Positions 34,931 through 46,200 of a stretch of 64,000 nt of DNA are shown piece after piece (position 1 is the first letter of the stretch; each line of letters begins with the position of its first letter). The stretch spans positions 136,886,171-136,950,170 of the forward strand of contig JAQMRL010000002.1 of assembly GCA_035578175.1 (NCBI GenBank). The letters run 5' to 3'. The notes below the pieces were generated by a model. The model made no database searches. It was given only the letters and a program-made list of their open reading frames with translations, and was not told where the DNA came from. The translations under genes and the position numbers were made by a program. The DNA comes from Catonia carolina. Lineage: Eukaryota > Arthropoda > Insecta > Hemiptera > Achilidae.

Positions 34931-35885
34931 TTTAAAAATTTTATTTATCTATTGTGGTTTTTATCAACAAAACTAAAGTAACTTTTTTTGTAGAATTAAT
35001 GGACTTTTTAAAAGTTTCATAATTATCTTATTTCATTATGTTTTTATTTTGCTTACACAGAATATCACATCATATTTTCATTATTAATTCAATATGATCA
35101 AATTTGCTGGATATTCTGTAATATTTATAAGAAATAAAAGTTTACTACTTTAAGTATGTACAAGTAATTGTGTTTTATGGTGTTAATATGTATAAAAATT
35201 TGTTATTTTAAGGTAAAAATGCATTTGAATTTCACTATCATTATTCATTGCCATCTAAAATAGGCTATTTTAATTTGTATCATTTTATTTACACACTATA
35301 TTTTGTATTGTAGAATTTTGTTTTTTATATGTAGTTCGGTAGTTGGCTAGAAGCACGGTAGTATTTTTTTAGTAGGTTTAGTTGATTTTTTTCAAAGGTT
35401 GGCACTACTTTCTTTTATCTTTCAGTACTTTAATTATGTATTTATTAGTGATTATTTATAACGCAGTATAATCCTGTAAATTATTTTGTATTATTCCTAG
35501 AATTAATAAAACTACAGCACTTTATATCATCTTTGTGTTTTGTATCACACAGAAGTAAGCAATCCAGTTGACATTGGTGAAAGTTTCTGTTAAAGACAAT
35601 CTATAACCATATTATATTTTCAACGTTATCCTCCAGTCTGGTTTAGATAAATGTACTGTATTTAATTTACCATCTAGAAAATAGAGAATTGTTTTTATAT
35701 TTGGATTCTGTTTGATTTTTCACCTATTTGGAAATTGTTAATTTGTTTTGTTTATTTGAACATCATTAGATTTTTAAAAATAATAAGTCACTGATGAATT
35801 GTATCAAAGACTCTACTCTATTTCAGTCGATTAGATACCATTGTTATTTACTAAACATCCTATGCAGGTATTATAAACAGCTGTT
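34931..35885. other. Intron, nothing recognised
   Basis: AT-rich with no shared repeat noticed. Confidence 0.4.
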
Positions 35886-36518
35886 TGATATTTATAATGA
35901 AATATATATTTCTAAACCACCAGAATATGGTAACAGTAAACATTTATTGATACCAATGTTATAGCGCTTTTGTGTATTTCGTACAAATCTTCAGTAAAGC
36001 ATTTTGAAATTTATCAACATTTAAAAGTTAAAACGTTCTACCTATTACTTAATACAGAAGTTTTAAATTTTAAATGTTGATAAAATTTCAAAATGCTTTA
36101 CCGGTACTGAAGGTGCGTGCTGTAAGGGGTGTTGTTCTAATACACCACAATACATTCGCAAACACATACAATTAATTACTTGTCAAGGATGACGGAGATC
36201 AAAGCAGTGAATCACTGGTATATATATATATTAACTAAATTTATTAATAATCTCAAATACTTAACACCGCATACACAAACATCATTACCTTTCGCAAACA
36301 TGAGGCCCATTCCCCCCCTTTTCTCGCCGTTACTCAAAAAAAACAACCTCACATACTGCCAACATAAAACATTAAATTTACAAAATAATAATTAATAACA
36401 CAATATGGTAACAATTATTTCTAACAGTACAAGATACACAAAAGCGCTCTAAACATTGGTAAGTGTTTACTGTTGCCGTATTCTGGTGGTTTAGAAATAT
36501 ACATTTCAATTATAAATA
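35886..36518. repeat. Foldback structure with nested inner hairpin
   Basis: Outer arms of about 95 bp (35886-35984 and 36427-36518), sharing TTTCTAAACCACCAGAATA and AGCGCTTTTGTGTAT in inverse orientation. Inside the left half lies a second inverted repeat (35989-36026 and 36068-36112; AAGCATTTTGAAATTTATCA). No coding region; probably a foldback or MITE-like element. Confidence 0.75.
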
Positions 36519-36959
36519 ATATTGAGCAACCAAGATCAGACGGCCCTGATATTATCTGCAAAAATAAATCTTTGGGAAACAAATCCTGTCTGTATTTGGT
36601 TTCCATTTATAACACAAGTTTACATAGTTCATTATTTTCCCTAACTAGATCATAGTAATTTTCATAAATTGAAGAGCTAAGTGGATGAAGGTGCTATGTG
36701 ACAATTTTTCAAGAAATTTGTTCTTTACTTTTTTATTGCATGGTGATGAAAACATCATTTTGTTGTGACATAGAATGCTCTCGTTACAGTTTCAGGAAAT
36801 ACTAGTGGATAAAGGACTATGGACTGGTGAATTTTAAGGCCTGTTGTGCATAAAAATGATAAGATTACTTGACACCTTCCTCCATAACGCATTACAATGT
36901 CATAGACAATATCTTTTTAGAATAATAATAGTTAATATTAGTAAAAGGCTTGTCACCTA

Positions 36960-37440
36960 ATGGCAACAATGAGTGGCATGGGGAAACCTTAAATGGGCCA
37001 TTTAAGTGGTGATTAGTCGGTGGGTGGCTTTGGTGTAATAGTCGTTGTGCCGATCAGGGAGGTAAATGACACAGCATCTCATCATCGAGCAGAGATGTCA
37101 TCTTCTTCCCTCACAGTAATGTGTCGATGGGTGCTTCAATGGCATCCGGTAGGTGCAAAACTCGACCAAGGGACTGCTGTGTGTGGGCAGAGTCGTCAAT
37201 GGGCCTTCGTCAGAGTCTGGTAACCACGTGCCAATGGTTGGTGTCTGGTCAGAGCTGTAGAATAAAATGCCGATCGGACTCAATCCAGAGCTTCTTACAA
37301 AGTAACCAGAGGGGCGGTTACTAGCCCTCTGCGTTGCCGACAAAGGTTTGCCTTGTCAAAGTATTGTCAGCATGTAAGAAGCTTTGTCGGCCGGGAGCAA
37401 ATTACTTAATCAAAGGGGCGATGGTGACAGGTTGATAAGA
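36960..37440. repeat. GC-rich island of unknown origin
   Basis: About 480 bp, GC-rich relative to flanks, with overlapping short open frames on both strands but no recognised protein. It contains the similar blocks AAGCTTTGTCGGCCGGGAG and GCCGACAAAGGTTTGCC. It may be part of a retroelement. Confidence 0.35.
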
Positions 37441-38138
37441 ATTTCTTTAAAAAATTGTCATATGAAAAACTTTGTCTTGAAGTTCTGTTTAACATTCTTA
37501 GAAGATACAGTGTACAATAGTGAACGAAGGTGTTGTATGCATAAGAAAAGTAATATTGAAGATTAATATTGAATAATAAAGTTTGAAAAACTTTTAATTG
37601 TTTAATATAAACTTTCTTGAAGAGGTATTGTTTAGATAATAACATAAAAAATCAGATAATTCACAGAAAGATGATCATTAGAACTTTGATCTCATTTTTC
37701 TCAGGACTATATTTTCGTTACATAGTACTTTCATTCACTACACTCTTCATTGGTTTATGTAAAGAACTTCAACTAGTAATCCATGAAAATTTGCATTCAT
37801 GTTATTTCTTGTACAGTCAGTAATATCACACCATATTATGGTGTGATATTTTTTGATACCGAAACAAGTTAGTAACAGTAGTTCTTGATAAAATATTATT
37901 GAAAAAGTTAGCCATAATATGGTTAGATTATATGTAGATAATAGAAGACATTATTATTTCAGTTCTTGTCTAGTATCAGAATATTGGTCCAATGATAAGA
38001 ATTTTTCAGAACTTTTTATTGTGGCTTACTGAAATTTTTTCTGAATTGAAATAATATTGTATTTGTTTTTATATTACAATGTAAAATTCCTGCAGATAAG
38101 TGAATAATAAATTATATATTTCTTGTGTTGATTTTTAG
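37441..38138. other. Intron leading to the terminal Ca-beta exon
   Basis: AT-rich, with a perfect 14-bp-arm palindrome at 37822-37850 listed separately. Confidence 0.5.
37822..37850. repeat. 29-nt perfect palindrome
   Basis: AATATCACACCATA, one central T, then TATGGTGTGATATT. The arms are perfect inverse complements. It lies 289 nt before the acceptor of the terminal exon. Confidence 0.9.
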
Positions 38139-38479
38139 GAGTTTATCATCAATCGTCGCATACTAGAGGCAGGTCGAGAATGGACAGAGAAAGAGTCGAC
38201 TATGATGAAGAGTACAGTAGCAGTGGAGCTGGAATGCCGGTTTATCACCCAGCATCGACACACCACACGCACCATGCTCATCACCTGCAATACCATGCAG
38301 TGCCACGTGAGACTTACCCTAATTCTAGAGGAGGTCCACAACATATGACACCCCATCCTCATCATCCGCAACCCCATCCTCATATGCATCCGACCCATTC
38401 ACATCGTTCCCGCGATCCTAATGACGATTACCATTCCCCGCATCAAACATCTTCCAGGAGAGCTCTAAATGCCATTTAA
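38139..38479 (+). CDS. Ca-beta: Ca-beta terminal exon: His/Pro-rich C-terminal tail
   Basis: Terminal exon with acceptor ...GTTGATTTTTAG, phase 1 in, stop TAA at 38477-38479, 112 codons. It starts G-VYHQSSHTRGRSRMDRERVD, then YDEEYSSSGAGMPVYHPAS, then a long His-rich run (HHTHHAHHLQYHAVP; HPHHPQPHPHMHPTHSHRS), ending SSRRALNAI. Phase agrees with direct joining to 14505 or to 17765. The Met within the exon (38180) is not a likely start because the frame is open and in phase from the acceptor. The tail is expected to be disordered; C-terminal tails of beta subunits are variable and isoform-specific. Assignment rests on frame continuity, codon-like GC content and the acidic YDEEY block. Confidence 0.85.
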
Positions 38480-38654
38480 TAGGAATGAATTTATTAGGTA
38501 CAAAGTTATTAAATTAATTATGTAAAAGTTATTTTTATTATCGATTCAATTGTGTAAGAATACATTACCCAGTTGTGTTGTTTCATCGTGCAATGTTTTG
38601 TAGATAATACATTTTATTATTTTTTTGAGTAATTTTAATGTGTTAAATTCAGTA

Positions 38655-38660
38655 AATAAA
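38655..38660 (+). promoter_or_regulatory. Candidate polyadenylation signal of the long Ca-beta transcript
   Basis: AATAAA (in CAGTAAATAAAGC), about 175 nt after the stop codon of the His-rich terminal exon, in an AT-rich 3' flank. It is the first canonical hexamer downstream of that stop. Confidence 0.5.
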
Positions 38661-39017
38661 GCTTAAAGCTGTTTTCTTTACTATATTTTATTAGTTGACA
38701 TATTTCCAGATCTTATATTCTGATTTTATAAAACTGATCAAGTTACTGTAATACATAATGCCTATTTTGTTTGCAACTTTATAGTAAGTAACGTATTACC
38801 TGTAGTTAACAAAAGAAACTGATTCCATTTGGTAGCCCTTTTCTCAGAAATTAATACATTGTTGTACGCAGTTGGACAGAGGAAGACAATGTTCCTGGGT
38901 TGAACACACCAGAACAAATTTAAAATAAAATTTTCTACTGTGTTGTACTTAAATACGACATTGCAAATATGCAAAATATGTATACTCAATTCACCATAAA
39001 AAAGATATCTCAAGTAA

Positions 39018-39120
39018 ACAAATAATGACATCACTGAGCATGCGCATTTTTAAATATGTGTACACGCTGATTAAAAAGTAACAACAAAATACTTTCAAAA
39101 GTATTTTTATAAATAAAACT
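39018..39120 (+). repeat. Dispersed repeat D, copy 1
   Basis: Matches 63898-64000: AACAAATAATGACATCACTG, AGCATGCGCATT, then GTACACGCTGATTAAAAAGT and ACTTTCAAAAGTATTT. Class unknown. Confidence 0.85.
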
Positions 39121-39849
39121 GTTAGGCTTACATCATATATCATGACTGATTTTTTAAGTATTGATCAATAAATGTATAAAAACATTAGGCCATACTTTAT
39201 TTCCATTCTTTTTCATAAATAAATATGGTTACAAATTATACGTATTACCTCTGCTGTATGGCGAAACAAGAGAACTTTAAAAGTAAACATTTTTGTTTTA
39301 ATGATTAGTCATCTAATATTAATTTAGTCACTCGTTATTTCACAATTGAATTTGATGATGATGTATCGAAACCCATAAATCTCTCTCCATATTTTTGACA
39401 AAGAACATGTCGTCGTTATATTATACTCACAGTTCGCTTTTGACATCGTATTGTCTCACATCGTTCTTACATGCATTATAATTTATTTTCAATTAGGAAT
39501 TTAGTGTTATAGTATTTTTTGGTTTTTCATTTCTATTTATCGTTTAATTCTGCATATGGTTAAAAGCACATATCAGTTATTATTGTGATGTTTTCGTTAA
39601 AAGTGTTGCATTTTTTCTGAGTCACCGCTTTATCAGCTGATTTGGTAACTGCTGTTTGTTTATTCCAGATATCTTTCTTACGATGCACCGAGTATCATAT
39701 TATACTGTCCACCGAAACAATATACAAGCTTGACGTCATGAGCTATTTATAAAAGGTTATACAATGCGCTTCACTGCAGGATACTGCCAAGCTCGTATAT
39801 TCTTCAGACAGAGTATAAATTAGTTGTAATTTAAACTATGAGTATTCCT
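39121..39849. other. Downstream flank, nothing recognised
   Basis: AT-rich intergenic DNA after the gene; no coding signal. Confidence 0.4.
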
Positions 39850-40240
39850 CATGAGTATAAGACAACCATCTAATATATGAACCTTCCTTGAAATTGGTCT
39901 ATCAAAATTTTATCGGCCTTCCTAAACTTCTTCCTTGTGGTTTTTATTCAATAATTAAATGGGAAATTTTTGTTGCATCCAGGAGCCTTCATTGTATATG
40001 TTGATACCAACTATCTTTCTCTATCTATAATCTGTAAATTGTATCATTTAGAGGCTGAAGATTCAGTTCACCTCTAATTTCTATATCCTTCTTCTTTACA
40101 ATCTGGGACAGCCAACAACCTTAACATGTTTATCTCAGCACTCTGTAATTTGTCTATGCAGGTTTTTATACTTCCATATCTCACTGTCATACAGGCAGAT
40201 AGGAATCAACAAAACATTTTAAACTTCAGTTTTAAACTGT
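39850..40240 (-). pseudogene. LINE 3'-end fragment
   Basis: Minus-strand reading, with stops, contains KPQGRSLGRPIK (the RS.GRP.K tail also seen at 19.4 kb), preceded by decayed sequence up to about 40230 consistent with a LINE ORF2 C-terminal region (VGCPRL, INKLQSAEINMLRL-like). Confidence 0.55.
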
Positions 40241-40963
40241 GAGCATTAGTAATGTTATTGTTCAAGTTTTGTAACATTTCCTATCAGCAAATATGATGGA
40301 TTTGAAGTTGGTTAGGGACTGAAAATAATTTTATTTAAGGATTCTTAAATCTGTTAGTAGCCTTATTAATAATTTAACAATAATACTGCAAGGCTAAACT
40401 ATTGAACGAAAACTTGTTTTTATGCTTTTGAATTAATTTTTTTTTAAATTATCTATGATTTATTGAAAATTTTGGGTATAGTTCCTTAAAAAACGTTTTA
40501 ATTAAATTTTAAGCGCCAAAAATTTTAATGTATATTAAAGTACTGTTAAATGTTAAAGGACAATTTATAATTAAGCAATTTTCCAGTCTTAATAATTTTT
40601 TAATTGAACTCGTACGTTTGGCTTTAAGTGAATTAAATAGATATTGTGAAAAAAATTTCTTGATATATATCATTGTATAATAAGCGCCAAATAGTACTTT
40701 TACAAAAGAGATATAAAAAATTTTGTGCCCTTACCCAGGACTCCAAATTTGAAACAGTTTCTTTTAACCTTGAGTTCATGATTATTTTTGTATTTTAATA
40801 AATAATGTGTGATATCTCATTTATTCAACGTAGCATTATAGGCTACAGTTTTGTAAGGTATTATTTTTACCGTGACTTATTGTTTTTATATTATTTTTCA
40901 TTGGATAGTTCAATTGTGTGGATGATTATTTATTTTTATACCATTACACTAGTTATTATTCAA
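40241..40963. other. Intergenic, nothing recognised
   Basis: AT-rich. Confidence 0.4.
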
Positions 40964-41830
40964 TAGCCATGTCCACACTCATGCGCTTTCATTTTCAACT
41001 TGCCTTTTAATGTTCGATTCAACATACAATAAGGCATGTGTTGACGCATGCGCTCAGAGGCAAGCCATTCACCTGTCCACATGCGTGCCTCACGTCTGTT
41101 GTGTTTTCAAGATGGTTGAAGATGATATTATTCTATTAGGAGGAATCAGTGCAATATATTTAGTGATTAGAGAAGTAAATAAACATAGAAAATCAAGGTT
41201 TACCTACTGTTGTAATAATGCATGGTTCAGTTCAGAAATCATTTACCTATCTTTACGTGGAGCCAAAATAGCACTTTAAAAAAAAATGCCTGGGGTATTA
41301 AAACGGAAAATCAAATTTCACTTTTAAAATATTCATATTATCGAGAAAACTCTGATCTTCAATGTACTTACATGCCTAATTTTCATATAAAGCCTGGATG
41401 GAGTAACAGACACTTAAAAAGTACTACATAAACGGAAAACCAGCTAAAAACCGAGTACTTTTTATGCATAAATTGCTGTATCCCACTAACTTCTAAATAA
41501 AATAATCTTAGTCAAACCGATCAACGCATAAAAGAACAGGTTTTAATTTGGTGTAAGGTTCAAAATTTTCCGTTTGGTTGTTTTTGAGATAGAGCTCTTC
41601 AAACAGAAAGGACCAGAAAGGACTTCTTTCATGGCGCGCTCTATAAAACACTACAAATTGAACATTGAAACACACAGAAATCCAAAGCTGGTGGAACTTT
41701 TTGCGCTACACCGTGCGCTATGGCTATGAAAATCTGCTACTTCTGACTCATATCGGGCATGCCTTGACGCATGCATTCCGTGCATCAAGGCATGCGCTTG
41801 GCGCAAAAGCGCACAGGTGTGGATATAGCT
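40964..41830 (+). mobile_element. Candidate Harbinger-like element
   Basis: About 867 bp with inverted ends TAGCCATGTCCACACTCATG and (right, inverted) TAGCTATATCCACACCTGTG, both continuing into GCGCTTT. An 89-codon frame includes MVEDDIILLGGISAIYLVIR, similar in style to the N-terminus of Harbinger nucleases (short acidic start, L.AIYL..R, basic run). Exact boundaries and a 3-bp target duplication were not resolved. GC-rich TGCGC repeats lie near both ends. Confidence 0.55.
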
Positions 41831-41888
41831 AATCACAGTCCTCTTTTTTTTTTTTTTTAAATTTATAATGTCATAATAATGTAGGTCC

Positions 41889-42773
41889 TACATAGAGCAT
41901 TCTTTTAATTTGTATTAATACAAAATGCTTCAGTAAAATTTTACTTGTAATTAAAAATCAAAATTTTATTACAGTATATGAATTACAGTTTTTTTTTTTT
42001 ATTTAATTTATCTTAGTTTCATCCTACTTTTATTTTTACTTTTTAGTAAGAATGAAAACTGCAATACTACTTGAAAATTTATGGCTTTATTAAATAACGT
42101 GAAATAAAATAACTTTTTTAAATGACTTGTTCTTGTCTAAAACTAAAAGCAACACCAATTAATGACTACTGTTTACAAATTATAATTAATTATTAAATGA
42201 ATTTATTAAATTTTACTCATTATTAAAATTCTTTGAACTGTTTTTGTTTTTTAGTTTTCGTATGCACGGTTTAATTTTGTTTGGTCATCCTGATCCTTTG
42301 GCAAGTCATCCTGGATTTTGTAGTTTAATGTAGTTCAATAGTTTCATAAAAGTATCTGAGCAGATTTAATTGTACCTTTTCCAATTGGAACTGAAATAAA
42401 TTATTGTTCCACTAAAATATTTTTTTAGTATACGTATCCTACCCTAGAATTATCATATCTTTGAAAAATAGATATCTTGAAAAATCAAATTATTTGTTAC
42501 CAGAAATCGTTTGTCAATACGTCATTTATTATATGGTACTACCCAATATTGATTCAACTTTTATGGAATAAATGGTATTTCAAAATGTTTGTGTTCAGTT
42601 AAATCACATACTTTTTATACAATTTTTTTGTAAATAGTATATTATTATTAATACATTTTCAGAAAATATTAATAACGAAATATATTTGATTTTTCGTTAG
42701 TGCTACATAGAGCAGAATTGTAATTTGTATTAATACAAAATGCTTCAGTAAAATTTTACTTGTAATTAAAAAT
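41889..42773 (+). repeat. 70-bp direct repeats flanking 744 bp
   Basis: Copies at 41889-41959 and 42704-42773 share TACATAGAGCA and AAATGCTTCAGTAAAATTTT, and include a perfect palindrome TTTGTATTAATACAAA. The intervening DNA is AT-rich with no recognised content. Confidence 0.85.
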
Positions 42774-43795
42774 CCATCATAGTCCCTAATAATCAATCTA
42801 TTTATTCAGCTTTAATAAAATTTAAAAAAACAAATCAAATGTATTTTTTTTTTAAATCTGATACCAATCTCAGAAAACGTTGTCCCCTTACAGTACCTCT
42901 TTGAAGCATTACAGCTCTGTGTTCTAGAATTTTATATTTTCCCAAAAAAAGTCAAGCATTTTGAGTCTTTGTTTGGAGATTTTCGAAATAAATAATATTT
43001 AGTTGCAAGTTATAAATTAATATTCTGGAATCTCTTTCTAGAAGAAAGAATACAAGAATGCAAGAATTTGTAGAAGTTAATAAAATATTATAAACTAAAT
43101 AAATAATGTTAAAATTTTTAATGGAATGTAAATGAGTTCTCAATTGTTTAAAACAAAATTTTCAAACTAATAAGTTAGACCTGCCTCAGAACAGAAGAGT
43201 ACATTTTGAAGATTTACTACAAATCCAGGTGACATGTGTAAATTAGTCTCTTAATTTTGTGTTGTTTTATTTTTAAGAATTATTCCAGAATTTAATTTTA
43301 TAGTTTATCTATTAATGTAAAAAAATGTTATTTTATGTATAAATTATTAAACGTATATGTATGTATAAGTGTGAACGTATTATTATGTAAATTCAGTGTT
43401 TGGATTATAAACTATCAGTACCCCACATTCCTTTCTCTGGAAAGATTCTCTTATAGTTTTCTTTAAAGCTAGAATCATATTAACTAAAAAATTTATTCTG
43501 ATAAGTTTATTTGTTTAGTACATTCAGAATTGATATTTTTTTTTATTGAAACGTGATTAGATGAATATTTAAATGACAATCATTTTAAATAAAATTTAGA
43601 AAGGTACATAAAATATTAATTTAGTACTTTTTTTATTCTTATGTTTATTAGAGCTAGAATTTTTTGATTGTTGAAGTAGAATATCGTAATTATTTCTATC
43701 CACGACATGATTATCTTTAATATTGTATATATTTCACAGCTTAGGGCTCTATTTAAAAATATATATTTCAAAATATATAGTGGTTATAATTTATT
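42774..43795. other. Intergenic, nothing recognised
   Basis: AT-rich; no shared repeat noticed. Confidence 0.4.
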
Positions 43796-44185
43796 GTTGC
43801 CCATAACAGACAGGTGGAGTGTCAAATTTTTACACTCAATCTGTTCATTGCAGGGCTAAAATAATTAGTTATGTTTTTTATCACATGGTCAGCCAATTTA
43901 ATGACTGAATCATTTAAGAACAGAAGAGGTATGGATGTAAAAGACACTTATCAGAGTTAACTCCTCTGAAAATAATGAATTTCTTAATACAGTCAGACCC
44001 TGTGGTGAATGAAGTGAAGGTGTCATTTGCAGAGTGGAAAGTATGTGCTTTTCAGAGGGCCCGGCATGCTGATAAGCATACTTTTCCATTCAGTGAGGAA
44101 GGCCTGGTAAACCACCTCACTCCTCGTTTTACTTAGTAAAACCTCTACAGGTTCAAACCAGCCTTTCGGCTGATGACCTAAACAC
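43796..44185 (+). repeat. Dispersed repeat R1, copy 2
   Basis: Full-length match to 9953-10356, ending TCGGCTGATGACCTAAACAC. Confidence 0.85.
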
Positions 44186-44339
44186 ATAATTTATTGAGTT
44201 CATTTCATAGCGGAATAAATATATAATTAAGTCTTTTATGTACATTATGTGTTAATTCATTGAAAAGGCAATTTTAAATGGTTGTGTTTATTACACTTGA
44301 TAAGTTCCACATGAACAGCTTTCATGGCATGTGAAATAT

Positions 44340-44700
44340 CTAGACTATATTAATTTCGCTCCGTTTATTAAAGATCATATCTGAAGTTATATCATTAGTT
44401 ACACCCCCAACTCTTATTTTTAATTCATTGATGCCATCAAACTTGGTTCCATACACCCTGCCTTTGAAAAAAAAACCCCTAATGAAGGAATCGAGCATTG
44501 TGATATTAGGAGAAAAAGGTGACCATTGTATCTGTCCAATCCATTGTTCAAGAAATTTTTTCTGGAGGTAATCATGAACATACAAACAATATTGTGGAGG
44601 AGCCCCATTATGCTGGGTAAACATTGGGTTGTCGATGTCCAATTTCTGGTACTGCATACTTTTGTAGCTTGTGAAGATTTTAGTTTTTTATTCACCTGGT
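44340..44700 (-). pseudogene. DDE transposase remnant (Tc1/mariner superfamily)
   Basis: Minus strand: QHNGAPPQYCLYVHDYLQKK, FLEQWIGQIQWSPFSPNIT, MLDSFIRGFFFKGRVYGTKF. This matches the order Q(D)GAPPH......L...F...WIG......WPPRSPDLTPLDFFLWG of an insect transposase family. The second catalytic Asp is replaced by Asn in QHNG, so it could not be active as read. Other parts of the gene are missing. Confidence 0.75.
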
Positions 44701-44794
44701 TTTTTCATAAAAGTCTCTCTTACATGATCAATAACTTATTTGGCAACTTGATGATAGGGAGGCCTACCATTATATTTTTCTTATGTATTACAAT

Positions 44795-45005
44795 GGTATA
44801 CCACCTCACTCCTCGTTTTACTTAGTAAAACCTCTACAGGTTCAAACCAGCCTTTCGGCTGATGACCTAAATACTAGACACATAATTTATTTAATTCATT
44901 TCATAGGGGAATAAATAAATAATAAAGTCTTTTACAAACATTATGTTAATTCATTGAAAACTCAATTTCAAATGGTTTTGTTTATTATACTTTATAAGTT
45001 CCACA
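44795..45005 (+). repeat. Duplicate of 44105-44315
   Basis: About 200 bp (from CACCTCACTCCTCGTTTTAC to TTATAAGTTCCACAT) repeats the end of R1 copy 2 plus about 125 bp of its right flank, with several differences. The transposase remnant lies between the two copies. Confidence 0.85.
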
Positions 45006-45030
45006 TAAACTTATCCTTAAACTGCTAATA

Positions 45031-45839
45031 TAGATACTGAAGTCACGAGTTTGCCTTTTGCGTATGGATGGGCTGTGAGAAAGGGAATTGAAAATATGAC
45101 AGTGCTGCCAACCTCAAGAGTGAGGCATTATTCGTACATTTCACAACCGAGCAGTTTCTAGATACATTTTGTAAGCTGTGGTTTATTCCGAGAAAATGTT
45201 TTCTTCATAAACCTTATAAGAAATAAATGTGACCTGTAATATTGCTTGTAACTTAATTACATGACTAGAAAATGTTTGATTCACTGTAATTACCAGCTAC
45301 CTTATTCCATTGGAACAAAATTTTCTATGAATGAATCGCCTTCTTTACTATCGCTGTCACCAGCGTCTTCACTAGTATCTACCTAACCGTTTCCTTTTTT
45401 TTACCAGGTGTCAACAAAACTGTTGAAGAATAGTTTCTTCATGTCTTTAATTTCCTTCTTTATTTTTCAAATTGTGGAAAGAGAAACATCACAGTAGTTA
45501 GCCACTCGCACATGGCTTTTGTTAAAAGGTAGGGAAAGGCATTTTTGTTTAGCTTCAACTTCACAACATTATTACACCGCATATATTAGATTTTGTTGAG
45601 CACTGTGAATAGTCTGCCCACGTTTTTGAGAAACTAATATTTTTGTTTTACGGTAACAAACAGTTATATTCGTACAGTTAACCTATAAAAGGTTCCACGA
45701 TATGCTGTATGTGTTCTGGGTATAGTATACGTTGTTGTGTTGGTTGTAATGAAATTAAGGCAGTCGCGCATGCGCTTCAATGCTTTTCCCCCTTTACCCC
45801 TCATTGCAAACAAGGACAAACTCGTGACTCAAGTGACTA
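45031..45839 (+). mobile_element. Family A Tc1-like relic, copy 3
   Basis: 809 bp flanked by TA (45029-45030, 45840-45841). Inverted ends share AGTCACGAGTTTG. It aligns along its length with 1755-2516 (landmarks TGACAGTGCTGCCAACCTCA and TTTGTTTAGCTTCAACTTCA). The transposase remnant on the minus strand is interrupted. Confidence 0.8.
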
Positions 45840-46079
45840 TACTAATGTTTAACAGAATCTTTACTCTGAGGATCACGACCATATTGTGAATGAAAACGTG
45901 TTTGAACAGTAATAACATATTGGTTTTCATGAAACCATAGAATGTACATTGCTTACTCCTGTATGGTAGCCATTGCTCAATTGATGCTCTTTATATCCAC
46001 ACCAAAAAGCTGACCATGTTCGTTATGTTGTCACAAACGCTATAATGCTTTTCACAGTTGATGAGCTCTGCTGTTCCAC

Positions 46080-46200
46080 ACGTTTAGTCATATAATTGGC
46101 TGACCATGTGATGAGAAACACAACTATTTTTGTAGTCCTGGTACAAAAATATCAAATGCAAATAATTTAACACTCCACCTGCCTGTTATGGGGAATTTCA
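46080..46200 (-). repeat. Dispersed repeat R1, inverted partial copy
   Basis: Reverse complement of the first ~110 bp of R1 (TCATATAATTGGCTGACCAT; CTCCACCTGCCTGTTATGGG). Confidence 0.8.

Noticed and set aside
38180..38182. ATG as the start of a separate small gene
   Set aside because: The frame is open upstream to a good acceptor and in phase with Ca-beta exons, so an internal Met of the terminal exon is more likely.
38135..38398. 87-codon minus-strand frame rich in Met/Arg
   Set aside because: Antisense shadow of the His-rich terminal Ca-beta exon.
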